NCBI RefSeq assembly: GCF_001675165.1
Contig: NZ_LROS01000002.1
Coordinates: forward strand, 1 to 64,000
Length of the DNA stretch: 64,000 nt
Source of the DNA: Clostridium ragsdalei P11
GTDB taxonomy: Bacteria > Bacillota > Clostridia > Clostridiales > Clostridiaceae
Direction: 5' to 3'
Part shown: in pieces, positions 56,794 through 64,000 of the stretch
Layout: the number at the start of each line of letters is the position of its first letter
Position numbering within the stretch: position 1 is the first letter of the stretch
Program-made: the position numbers and the translations under genes
Notes under the pieces: generated by a model
The model's input: the letters and a program-made list of their open reading frames with translations, nothing else
Databases searched by the model: none
Told to the model about the DNA's origin: nothing

Positions 56794-59189
56794 AAGATTA
56801 TAAAACTTTGTCAATTAGAGTCTATGGTATTGTACAGGGAGTTGGATTTAGACCTACAGTAAGCCGGCATGCAGATAAAAATCATATATGTGGAAGTGTA
56901 TGCAATAAAGGACCTTATGTGGAAATATGGGCTCAGGGCAGTGAAAGTGAATTAGAAGGTTTTTTGTACGATTTGGAACACAATCCTCCAAAGCGTTCAT
57001 CAATATTAAAAATTGATGTGCATAAAGAGGAAGAGTCAGAAAAATTTCAGAACTTTCAAATTATTGAAAGTGAACATGTACAAGGTGAGATTTTTGTATC
57101 TCCTGATATTGCCATCTGTCCAGAGTGTAAAAGAGAACTTTTTGATAAGAATAACAGACGATATCTTCATCCCTTTATAAACTGTACGTGCTGCGGACCA
57201 AGACTTACTATTTTAGATTCCATGCCTTATGACCGTGTACGTACTAGTATGGGCGAATTTCCAATGTGCCCAGAGTGTGAATATGAATATACTCATGCAG
57301 AAACTCGAAGATATGATGCACAGCCGGTATGCTGCAATGAATGCGGCCCGGAGGTTTACTTAATTGGAAGAGGCGAGCGGGGCAGGGCTGCAATTACTTA
57401 TACAAGACAAGTAATCCATGATGGAGGGATTGCAGCTATAAAGGGAATTGGAGGTTTCCATCTTTGTTGTGATGCCACAAATCAGGAAGCTGTAAAGAGG
57501 CTTAGAAAATTAAAGACAAGACCTGCAAAGCCCTTTGCAGTTATGATGCGGGATATGGAAACTGTAGAACGTGAATGTGAAGTTACAAAAGTTCAAAAAG
57601 AAGTATTAGATGGGCATCAGAAACCAATCATACTTCTGAAAAGAAAGAAAAGTGAAATGGTGTGTGATGCTGTGGCACCTGATAATCCCAAGGTTGGGGT
57701 GATGCTTCCCTATGCTCCTGTTCAACTTTTGATATTTACATATGATGATGATATAGTTATGCCAGATTGCCTGGTTATGACAAGTGGTAATACATCAGGT
57801 GCACCAATATGTAGAGATGACAATGATGCAATAACAGAATTATCAAAGATGTGTGATGTTATCTTATCACATAACCGAATGATTCGTATTCGTGCAGATG
57901 ACTCGGTTATGGATTTCTTTGAAGAAAAACCTTATATGATAAGGCGTTCCAGAGGATATGCGCCGCTGCCGTTTATGGTTTCAAACGGATTTAAAGGAGA
58001 AGTACTGGCAGTTGGTGGTGAACTCAAGAATACTTTTTGTATAGGTAAAAATGATTTGTTTTATCAGTCTCCATATGTTGGTGACATGGAAGATTTGAGA
58101 ACAGTAAAAGCATTGAAAGAGTCTATTACAAGATTGGAAACTCTGCTTGAGACGACGCCAACAATTGTGGCATGCGATATGCATCCAAAGTATAATACTA
58201 CTTACATGGCACAGGAAATAGGAATTCCTGTACTGCAGGTTCAACATCATTATGCACATATTCTATCCTGTATGGCTGAAAATGATTATTCTGATCCAGT
58301 TATAGGCGTTTCATTTGATGGAACAGGATATGGAACAGATGCAACCATTTGGGGTGGAGAGCTATTAGAAGTTACTTATGATGGATTTGAAAGGCTTGGC
58401 AGCATAAAACCTTTTGTTCAGATTGGTGGTGACATGTCAGCTAAAGAGGGCTGGCGAATTGCAGTATCCATGATTTACAGCATATACAAAGATAAAGCAA
58501 AAGCAAATGAAGTTGTAAGACAGCTTAAATTATGTGATGAGAAGAACTGCGATGTTCAGTTTATGATGGCTGATAATAAAATAAACAGCATAACATCTAC
58601 AAGTGCAGGGCGTTTGTTTGATGCTGTAAGTGCTATCTTGAATATCAGAAAACAATCATCTTTTGAAGGGGAAGCTTCTACTACCCTTGAATTTGCAGCA
58701 GAGGCTTATGAAGAAAAACATGCAGTCCATAATAGTGGCAGCAAAATTTATGATGAGGATAGTATTGAATTTTCAAATCTTGTTTATAAAAATTCAGATG
58801 GACAGCTAATTTTGGCAACAGATGTTTTAGTAAAGAAAATCATAGAGGAAACTTTAGTTGGGAAAGATGCAGCGATGCTTGCTTACTTTTTCCATGAAAA
58901 ATTGTCAGATATGATTGCAGCTGGATGTATACAAGCTTCTAGAAACACTGGAATCAAAACTATAGCATTAAGCGGAGGAGTATATCAAAACCAATTATTA
59001 TTAAAAATGAGCCTAGACCGTTTGAGAAAACTTGGATTTAAAGTTTTAATTCATAGTTTGCTGCCGCCAAATGATGGTGGAATAGCACTAGGTCAGGCAG
59101 TAGCAGCAATGGAACATATAAATAAATTGAAAAAAGGGGAGGAGAATAACTATGTGTGTAGGTTTACCAGCAAGAGTTGTAAAGATTAA
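56790..59189 (+). CDS. hypF: Carbamoyltransferase HypF
   Basis: Makes the thiocarboxamide on HypE from carbamoyl phosphate and ATP, the precursor of cyanide ligands. It is about 799 residues. It has an acylphosphatase domain (RVYGIVQGVGFRP at about 9-21) and two Cys4 zinc fingers (CPEC/CTCCGPR and CPEC/CCNECGPE, about 110-190). A YrdC-like domain follows (about 195-380), then a Kae1-like carbamoyltransferase domain (HHYAHILSC, FDGTGYG, ALSGGVYQN). Start may be 56790 (overlapping ATGA) or 56781. The 3' end overlaps hypC by 38 nt. Confidence 0.96.
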   Translation: MKDYKTLSIRVYGIVQGVGFRPTVSRHADKNHICGSVCNKGPYVEIWAQGSESELEGFLYDLEHNPPKRSSILKIDVHKEEESEKFQNFQIIESEHVQGEIFVSPDIAICPECKRELFDKNNRRYLHPFINCTCCGPRLTILDSMPYDRVRTSMGEFPMCPECEYEYTHAETRRYDAQPVCCNECGPEVYLIGRGERGRAAITYTRQVIHDGGIAAIKGIGGFHLCCDATNQEAVKRLRKLKTRPAKPFAVMMRDMETVERECEVTKVQKEVLDGHQKPIILLKRKKSEMVCDAVAPDNPKVGVMLPYAPVQLLIFTYDDDIVMPDCLVMTSGNTSGAPICRDDNDAITELSKMCDVILSHNRMIRIRADDSVMDFFEEKPYMIRRSRGYAPLPFMVSNGFKGEVLAVGGELKNTFCIGKNDLFYQSPYVGDMEDLRTVKALKESITRLETLLETTPTIVACDMHPKYNTTYMAQEIGIPVLQVQHHYAHILSCMAENDYSDPVIGVSFDGTGYGTDATIWGGELLEVTYDGFERLGSIKPFVQIGGDMSAKEGWRIAVSMIYSIYKDKAKANEVVRQLKLCDEKNCDVQFMMADNKINSITSTSAGRLFDAVSAILNIRKQSSFEGEASTTLEFAAEAYEEKHAVHNSGSKIYDEDSIEFSNLVYKNSDGQLILATDVLVKKIIEETLVGKDAAMLAYFFHEKLSDMIAAGCIQASRNTGIKTIALSGGVYQNQLLLKMSLDRLRKLGFKVLIHSLLPPNDGGIALGQAVAAMEHINKLKKGEENNYVCRFTSKSCKD

Positions 59190-59358
59190 AGAAGGAATGG
59201 CTCTAATTGATGCCTCAGGAGCAAAAAGAGAGGTATCTGCAGAATTAATCGATGAATTGGAACCAGGCGATTACGTTATGGTTCATGCAGGAATCGCCAT
59301 TTCAAAAATTACAAATGATGATCAGAGTGAAACAGATAAAATCATGGAGGAATTATAA
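59152..59358 (+). CDS. hypC: Hydrogenase maturation chaperone HypC/HybG
   Basis: A 68-residue protein with the essential N-terminal cysteine (MCVGLPARVVKI). With HypD it carries the Fe(CN)2(CO) intermediate. RBS GGGGAGGAG lies in the end of hypF. The hypD start overlaps its stop by 1 nt. Confidence 0.96.
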   Translation: MCVGLPARVVKIKEGMALIDASGAKREVSAELIDELEPGDYVMVHAGIAISKITNDDQSETDKIMEEL

Positions 59359-60416
59359 TGGCTGAGAACATAAAAAAAACTGCAAAGGAGATTATTGAAT
59401 CCTATGACGGACCAAAGATCCGTATTATGGAGGTTTGTGGAACGCATACCCATGAGATATTCAGACTTGGAATCAGAAATATAATACCAGAAAATATTGA
59501 ACTCATATCAGGACCAGGGTGTCCGGTTTGTGTTACGCCCGTTGGCTTTATTGATGAAGCTATTATGCTAGCCCTTGACCATAATGCCACCATATGTACC
59601 TTTGGAGATTTAGTAAGAGTGCCTGGTTCAGAAATGAACCTTGCTGGAGCCAGATCAAAAGGCGCCAAAGTTCAAATAGTATATTCACCTATTGATGCTT
59701 ATGAGTATGCTAGAGACCACCTTGATGAGCAGGTAGTATTCTTATCAGTAGGATTTGAGACAACCACACCTGCCAGCTGTCTGGCTGTAAAAAAGGCAAA
59801 AGGTGCAGAACTTAAGAATTTTGCATTACTTACGGCAAACAAAACCATGCCGGGAGTATACAAAACACTAAAAAATAGCGCAGATGCGTTTTTATATCCT
59901 GGCCATGTACATGCTATTACAGGTACGGAGTTATGTGAGTCTTTAGTTAACGAAGGTGTTAGCGGAGTAATAACAGGTTTTACTGCAAATGAAATCATGA
60001 CAGCACTTGCTGTAGTAATCACAAAATTACAAGAAGGAGAAAGCTTTTTTAAAAACTGTTATCCGAGAGTTGTAACGAATGAAGGCAGTAAAGCGGCTCA
60101 GACTATTGTATCTGAAGTCATGGAGGACTGTGATTCTGAATGGAGAGGTCTTGGCATTATCAAAAATTCAGGTCTTAAATTGAAGGAAGCTTATAAAGAG
60201 TTTGATGCCAGAGATAAATTTCATTTAGGAAAAGTAGAAGGAAGAAGCAATCCAGCATGCCGATGTGGTGATGTTTTGCAAGGAAAATGCAAGCCGTCAG
60301 ATTGCAAAGTATTTGGCAAAGGGTGTACGCCACTACATCCTGTTGGAGCTTGTATGGTATCTAATGAAGGAGCATGTTCAGCATATTATCAGTATGGAGG
60401 AAAAATAAATGGATAA
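59358..60416 (+). CDS. hypD: Hydrogenase maturation scaffold HypD
   Basis: A 352-residue 4Fe-4S protein on which the Fe(CN)2(CO) unit is assembled. Motifs are MEVCGTHTHEIFR (about 24-36), GPGCPVCVTP (about 53-62) and the C-terminal cluster ligands CRCGDVLQGKCKPSDCKVFG. It overlaps hypE by 8 nt. RBS GGAGG. Confidence 0.96.
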   Translation: MAENIKKTAKEIIESYDGPKIRIMEVCGTHTHEIFRLGIRNIIPENIELISGPGCPVCVTPVGFIDEAIMLALDHNATICTFGDLVRVPGSEMNLAGARSKGAKVQIVYSPIDAYEYARDHLDEQVVFLSVGFETTTPASCLAVKKAKGAELKNFALLTANKTMPGVYKTLKNSADAFLYPGHVHAITGTELCESLVNEGVSGVITGFTANEIMTALAVVITKLQEGESFFKNCYPRVVTNEGSKAAQTIVSEVMEDCDSEWRGLGIIKNSGLKLKEAYKEFDARDKFHLGKVEGRSNPACRCGDVLQGKCKPSDCKVFGKGCTPLHPVGACMVSNEGACSAYYQYGGKING

Positions 60417-61413
60417 AACAGTTACACTAGCTCATGGAGCTGGAGGAAGACAAACATCAGAATTAATAGATCAGGTTTTTAGAGCTCATTTTTCGAATCC
60501 TGACCTGACAGCAGATGATGCTGCAGTATTGAATATTAAGGGAGGAAAACTAGCTTTTACAACAGATGGATTTATTGTTTCTCCATCGGAATTTCCAGGT
60601 GGAAATATTGGTAAATTAAGCATTTGTGGTACAGTAAATGACTTATCCTGTATGGGAGCGAAACCTCTGTATTTATCCTGTGCTTTTGTTATTGAAGAGG
60701 GCTTTCCAATGGACAAGTTAGAGAAAATTGCAGCAGCTATGGAAAAGACTGCAAAGGAAGCAGGGGTAAAAATAGCCGCAGGAGATACAAAGGTTGCTGG
60801 AAAAGGACAAGTTGATGGAGTATTTATAACAACAACAGGTATAGGACAGATTATGGATGATGCTAATACCTCTGGTTTTAATGCAAAACCAGGTGATGCA
60901 ATTATTGTAACCGGTGATATAGGACGACATGGATGTACTGTTTTACTGGCACGAGATGAGTTTGGAATTGAAGCAGATGTAACCAGTGATTGTGCACCAT
61001 TATGGGGTACAGTAAAAGCTATGTTTGATACGTCAAAAGACATTCATGTAATCAGAGATGCTACACGTGGAGGTGTCGGCACGGTATTATATGAAATTGC
61101 CGAGCAGAGCAAAGTCGGAATTAGATTAGATTCAAAGAGTATACCGGTAGCAGATGGTGTAAAAGGTGTATGTGGCATGCTCGGATTGGAACCACTATAT
61201 CTTGCATGTGAAGGAAGACTTGTAGTTTTTGCTCCAAAAGAAATTGCTCCAAAACTTGTGGACACATTACATAAAGGTAAATATTCAAAAGATGCGGCAA
61301 TTATTGGTGAGGTCACTTGTGATATGCCGGGACGTGTTATTGTAAAAACAGAAATCGGTGCTGAAACATTGCTGCCACCTCCAGGAGGAGAATTACTTCC
61401 AAGAATATGCTAA
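60409..61413 (+). CDS. hypE: Thiocarbamoyl dehydratase HypE
   Basis: A 334-residue AIRS/PurM-like ATPase that dehydrates the carbamoylated C-terminal cysteine to a thiocyanate. The C-terminus PRIC carries the acceptor cysteine. HGAGGRQTSELI and DDAAVLN at the N-terminus are typical. With hypFCD it completes the cyanide-ligand pathway. hypA and hypB (nickel insertion) are absent from this window. Confidence 0.96.
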   Translation: MDKTVTLAHGAGGRQTSELIDQVFRAHFSNPDLTADDAAVLNIKGGKLAFTTDGFIVSPSEFPGGNIGKLSICGTVNDLSCMGAKPLYLSCAFVIEEGFPMDKLEKIAAAMEKTAKEAGVKIAAGDTKVAGKGQVDGVFITTTGIGQIMDDANTSGFNAKPGDAIIVTGDIGRHGCTVLLARDEFGIEADVTSDCAPLWGTVKAMFDTSKDIHVIRDATRGGVGTVLYEIAEQSKVGIRLDSKSIPVADGVKGVCGMLGLEPLYLACEGRLVVFAPKEIAPKLVDTLHKGKYSKDAAIIGEVTCDMPGRVIVKTEIGAETLLPPPGGELLPRIC

Positions 61414-61470
61414 TATAATAAAGTTATAATAGATGAATTCTAGTAAATTAGAATATGGAGGAAACACATT

Positions 61471-62241
61471 ATGATAAAAATTGCAGTGTATGGAAAAGGC
61501 GGCATTGGAAAATCTACAACAGTTTCTAACATATCAGCTGCACTTTCTGATAAAGGAATAAGGGTTATGCAGATAGGATGCGACCCTAAAGCTGATTCTA
61601 CAGTTTCACTTCATGAAAAAAGAAACGTGAATACGGTGCTTGAACTTGTAAGGGAAAAGAAGAATAATTTTGATTTAGAAGATATGGTCACTGTTGGTTA
61701 TAATGGTGTTATATGTGTGGAAGCAGGTGGACCTAATCCAGGCCTTGGATGTGCAGGCAGGGGAATTATAGCAGCACTTGAAAAATTGAAGGAAAAAGGT
61801 GCGTATGAGATATATAAACCAGATGTGGTAATATATGATGTATTGGGTGATGTGGTATGCGGAGGTTTTTCTATGCCAATGCGTAAGGGCTACGCAGATA
61901 AAGTATTTATTATAACCTCAGGTGAAAACATGGCTATTCATGCAGCCGCCAATATTGCAATGGCTATAGAAAATTTTAAAAACAGAGGTTATGCTGGTCT
62001 TGGAGGTCTTATTCTTAACAGAAAAGATGTGAAAAATGAATATGAAAAAGTGGACGAATTGGCAGAGGATATTCATTCAGAAATAGTTGGCACTCTGGAC
62101 AGAAGTGAAGTCGTTCAGGAAGCAGAAACCTTGAATAAGACAGTAATAGAAGCATTTCCTGAAAGTGATATGGCAAAACAGTATAGAAAGCTGGCAGAGA
62201 TTATCATGAGGATATGTGGAAAGGAGATATCATGCTTATAA
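61471..62241 (+). CDS. NifH-like reductase, nitrogenase-like set 2
   Basis: A 256-residue protein paralogous to the first NifH-like gene but clearly diverged. The P-loop GKGGIGKST starts at residue 9, and cluster cysteines are C94 (GLGCAGRG) and C130 (VVCGGF). It starts 57 nt after hypE with GGAGG and overlaps the next NifD-like gene. Because each component 1 has its own NifH, the two sets may work on different substrates or at different times. Confidence 0.87.
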   Translation: MIKIAVYGKGGIGKSTTVSNISAALSDKGIRVMQIGCDPKADSTVSLHEKRNVNTVLELVREKKNNFDLEDMVTVGYNGVICVEAGGPNPGLGCAGRGIIAALEKLKEKGAYEIYKPDVVIYDVLGDVVCGGFSMPMRKGYADKVFIITSGENMAIHAAANIAMAIENFKNRGYAGLGGLILNRKDVKNEYEKVDELAEDIHSEIVGTLDRSEVVQEAETLNKTVIEAFPESDMAKQYRKLAEIIMRICGKEISCL

Positions 62242-63560
62242 ATGTATCTGGACACGTTGATGACACTGGCACCTGTACTTTGATAAAAGATGCTGCATTT
62301 CCTGAGCCATTTGTATCTGGCCTGCAATATAACGCTCCTGCTAGGGGAGTATGGAATATAGTTCATGTTGGAATGCTTATTCCAAAGTCGCATCAGATAT
62401 ATGTATGTGCAGCAAACTGTTTAAGAGGAGTTGTTCTTACAGCAGCAGAAATGGGCACATTGGACAGATTCTCAACTATAGCTGTGCAAGAAAATAATGT
62501 ACTTGAAGGTGATATGGAGGAACTTATCATTGAGGGTGTATCGGATATACTCAATAAACTTCCACAAAAACCTCCGGCAGTTCTAATATTTACTGCCTGC
62601 ATACATTATTTTATGGGATGTGATTTGGAGCTAGTTTACACAGAATTACGAAAAAGATATCCGGATGTGGCTTTCACGGATTGTTATATGGATCCAATTA
62701 TGAGAAAAAGTGGCCTGACTCCAGATGAGAAAATGAAACGTCAATTATACAGTATCCTTCAACCAATGGAAATTAATAAAAAAAGCATTAATATCATTGG
62801 TAACAATATTCCTACGGATGAAAGCAGTGAACTTATACGGACCATTCGTGAAAATGGATATGAACTGAAAGATATTACTTTTTGCAAAACCTATGATGAA
62901 TACCTTAAAATGGCTGAAAGTTGTGCTAATATATCCTATCTGCCTGTTGCAATACCAGGTGGAGACTATTTGCAAGAAAAGTTGGGACAGAAGCACCTAC
63001 ATTTGCCTCTATGTTATGGATTTGATGAAATAGTAAAAAATTTAAATATATTGAATGAATATTTGGAATTACCAAAGAAAGAATACGCAGATGAAAAGTC
63101 AGCAGCTTTAAATGCTTTGAAAGAAGCAAAAGAAGTCATTGGTGGCGCAAAGGTTTCCATAGATTATACAGCTGTTCCGAGACCAGCAGGACTTGCTCGA
63201 TTACTTGTGGAAAATGGATTTAATGTGGACAGGCTGTATGTAGATTCATTTACAAAATGGGACAAGACAGATTTTGACTGGCTTGTAAAAAACAAACCTG
63301 AGATTAAAGTGTATGCTACAGTACATGCAAAGATGGGTGTTCTGGATAGAAAATGTAGTGAAAAGAGCCTTGCAATAGGACAAAAGGCTGCTTATTTTAC
63401 AGGAAGTGAATATTTTGTAAATGTAGTAGAAGGCGGCGGCATGTACGGTTTTGATGGAATTGTGAGACTTGCTGGACTTATGAAAGAAGCTTTTACATGT
63501 CCTAAAGATGTACGAAAGCTTATACAAATCAAAGGATGGAGGTGTGGTTGCTTACTATGA
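62232..63560 (+). CDS. NifD-like component 1 alpha subunit, set 2
   Basis: About 442 residues. Cysteines aligning with those of set 1 are C63 ([10 protein letters not shown], also C59) and C123 ([12 protein letters not shown], also C130). The site of NifD C62 reads NAPARG. The shared motif CKTYDEY (about 223) matches CKDFDEY of set 1. The tail ends in WRCGCLL, with two extra cysteines. ATG at 62232 follows AAGGAG; an ATG at 62214 precedes that site and is rejected. The stop overlaps the next start (ATGA). Confidence 0.82.
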   Translation: MLINVSGHVDDTGTCTLIKDAAFPEPFVSGLQYNAPARGVWNIVHVGMLIPKSHQIYVCAANCLRGVVLTAAEMGTLDRFSTIAVQENNVLEGDMEELIIEGVSDILNKLPQKPPAVLIFTACIHYFMGCDLELVYTELRKRYPDVAFTDCYMDPIMRKSGLTPDEKMKRQLYSILQPMEINKKSINIIGNNIPTDESSELIRTIRENGYELKDITFCKTYDEYLKMAESCANISYLPVAIPGGDYLQEKLGQKHLHLPLCYGFDEIVKNLNILNEYLELPKKEYADEKSAALNALKEAKEVIGGAKVSIDYTAVPRPAGLARLLVENGFNVDRLYVDSFTKWDKTDFDWLVKNKPEIKVYATVHAKMGVLDRKCSEKSLAIGQKAAYFTGSEYFVNVVEGGGMYGFDGIVRLAGLMKEAFTCPKDVRKLIQIKGWRCGCLL

Positions 63561-64000
63561 AACAGGCATCAGCATTTATTTCAACATATACGGCAGATGT
63601 GTCAGGTGTTTGTTCCGCACTATATGAATTAGGCGGGATGACTGTAATGCATGATGCATCAGGGTGCAATTCAACATATACTACTCATGACGAACCACGT
63701 TGGTATGATATGGACAGCATGATCTATATTACAGGACTTTCTGAAATGGAAGCTATCATGGGTGATGATGAAAAATTAATACATGATATTGTGGCAGCTG
63801 CAAATGAGCTACATCCTAAATTTATAGCTATTGCAGGTACACCTATTCCAATGATGATAGGCACAGATTTTCCAGCTATTGCAGAAGTGATTGAAAATGA
63901 AACTAAAATTCCTACGTTTGCTATTCAAACAAATGGAATGCACTCTTACATATGTGGAGCAGAACAGGCTCTTGCTGAAATAGTAAAACGATTTACTCTA
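63557..64000 (+). CDS. NifK-like component 1 beta subunit, set 2 (partial)
   Basis: 148 codons are present and the frame is open at the window end. It begins [18 protein letters not shown]37 in DASGCNST aligns with C37 of the set 1 beta subunit, and THDEPRW matches FDEPRW. AIAGTPIPMM stands at the place of IIGTPVPSV, again without cysteine. It completes the second nitrogenase-like set. Confidence 0.82.
   Translation, partial: MKQASAFISTYTADVSGVCSALYELGGMTVMHDASGCNSTYTTHDEPRWYDMDSMIYITGLSEMEAIMGDDEKLIHDIVAAANELHPKFIAIAGTPIPMMIGTDFPAIAEVIENETKIPTFAIQTNGMHSYICGAEQALAEIVKRFTL

Overview
The window looks like chromosomal DNA from a low-GC, AT-rich Clostridium. The protein at 30112-31185 matches the zinc 2,3-butanediol dehydrogenase I know from the acetogens C. 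ljungdahlii and C. autoethanogenum. The leaders (T-boxes, a THF riboswitch, a fluoride riboswitch), a sigma-54 activator, fold-type I PLP enzymes and a type I-B CRISPR locus also fit Clostridium. I therefore read it as a member of, or close to, the C. ljungdahlii clade. No rRNA, tRNA or complete insertion sequence was seen.

Layout. 1-12 kb is metabolism: two near-identical APC amino acid permeases with conserved promoters, a T-box-controlled ilvB, a folate-type ECF S component behind a THF riboswitch, iscS-mnmA for tRNA thiolation, and a MocR regulator. 12-26 kb holds a chemoreceptor, a two-gene Fluc fluoride channel behind a fluoride riboswitch, a DUF166-like protein, a VIT/VWA protein, a MarR-RND-membrane fusion efflux locus, and an ABC-2 exporter pair. 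26-38 kb has a ClC channel coupled to an AcoR-like sigma-54 activator facing the butanediol dehydrogenase, an M20 peptidase, a secreted 3D-domain protein, an FAD-linked 2-hydroxyacid dehydrogenase behind a Leu-type T-box, and a sodium:solute symporter behind a Tyr-type T-box whose terminator module is duplicated.

38-50 kb is a complete type I-B CRISPR-Cas locus: a 28-repeat array, then cas6-cas8b-cas7-cas5-cas3-cas4-cas1-cas2, then a one-spacer second array. Three related leaders, each starting with a GTCGAC hairpin, lie before the main array, before a lone degenerate repeat just upstream of cas6, and before the mini-array. The lone repeat is a candidate cas-regulating crRNA-like element.

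50-53.3 kb holds a small M50-like protease, a nicotinamidase, and a divergent XRE-cupin regulator/DMT exporter pair. From 53.4 kb to the end lies the most unusual block. A nitrogenase-like set (NifH-, NifD- and NifK-like) runs directly into hypF-hypC-hypD-hypE, which is followed by a second, divergent nitrogenase-like set whose last gene leaves the window. By eye both component-1 pairs keep a 2+1 cysteine pattern, enough for one 4Fe-4S cluster, and lack the FeMo-cofactor cysteine. They are therefore group IV-like reductases, not nitrogenase. The Hyp proteins present are exactly those that build the Fe(CN)2(CO) unit; hypA and hypB are absent here. A leader with an attenuator-like terminator precedes the block.

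Several intergenic structured repeats of unknown identity recur: a 74-127 nt element (three copies), a second element (two copies), and a 44-45 nt hairpin inserted in the loop of both.
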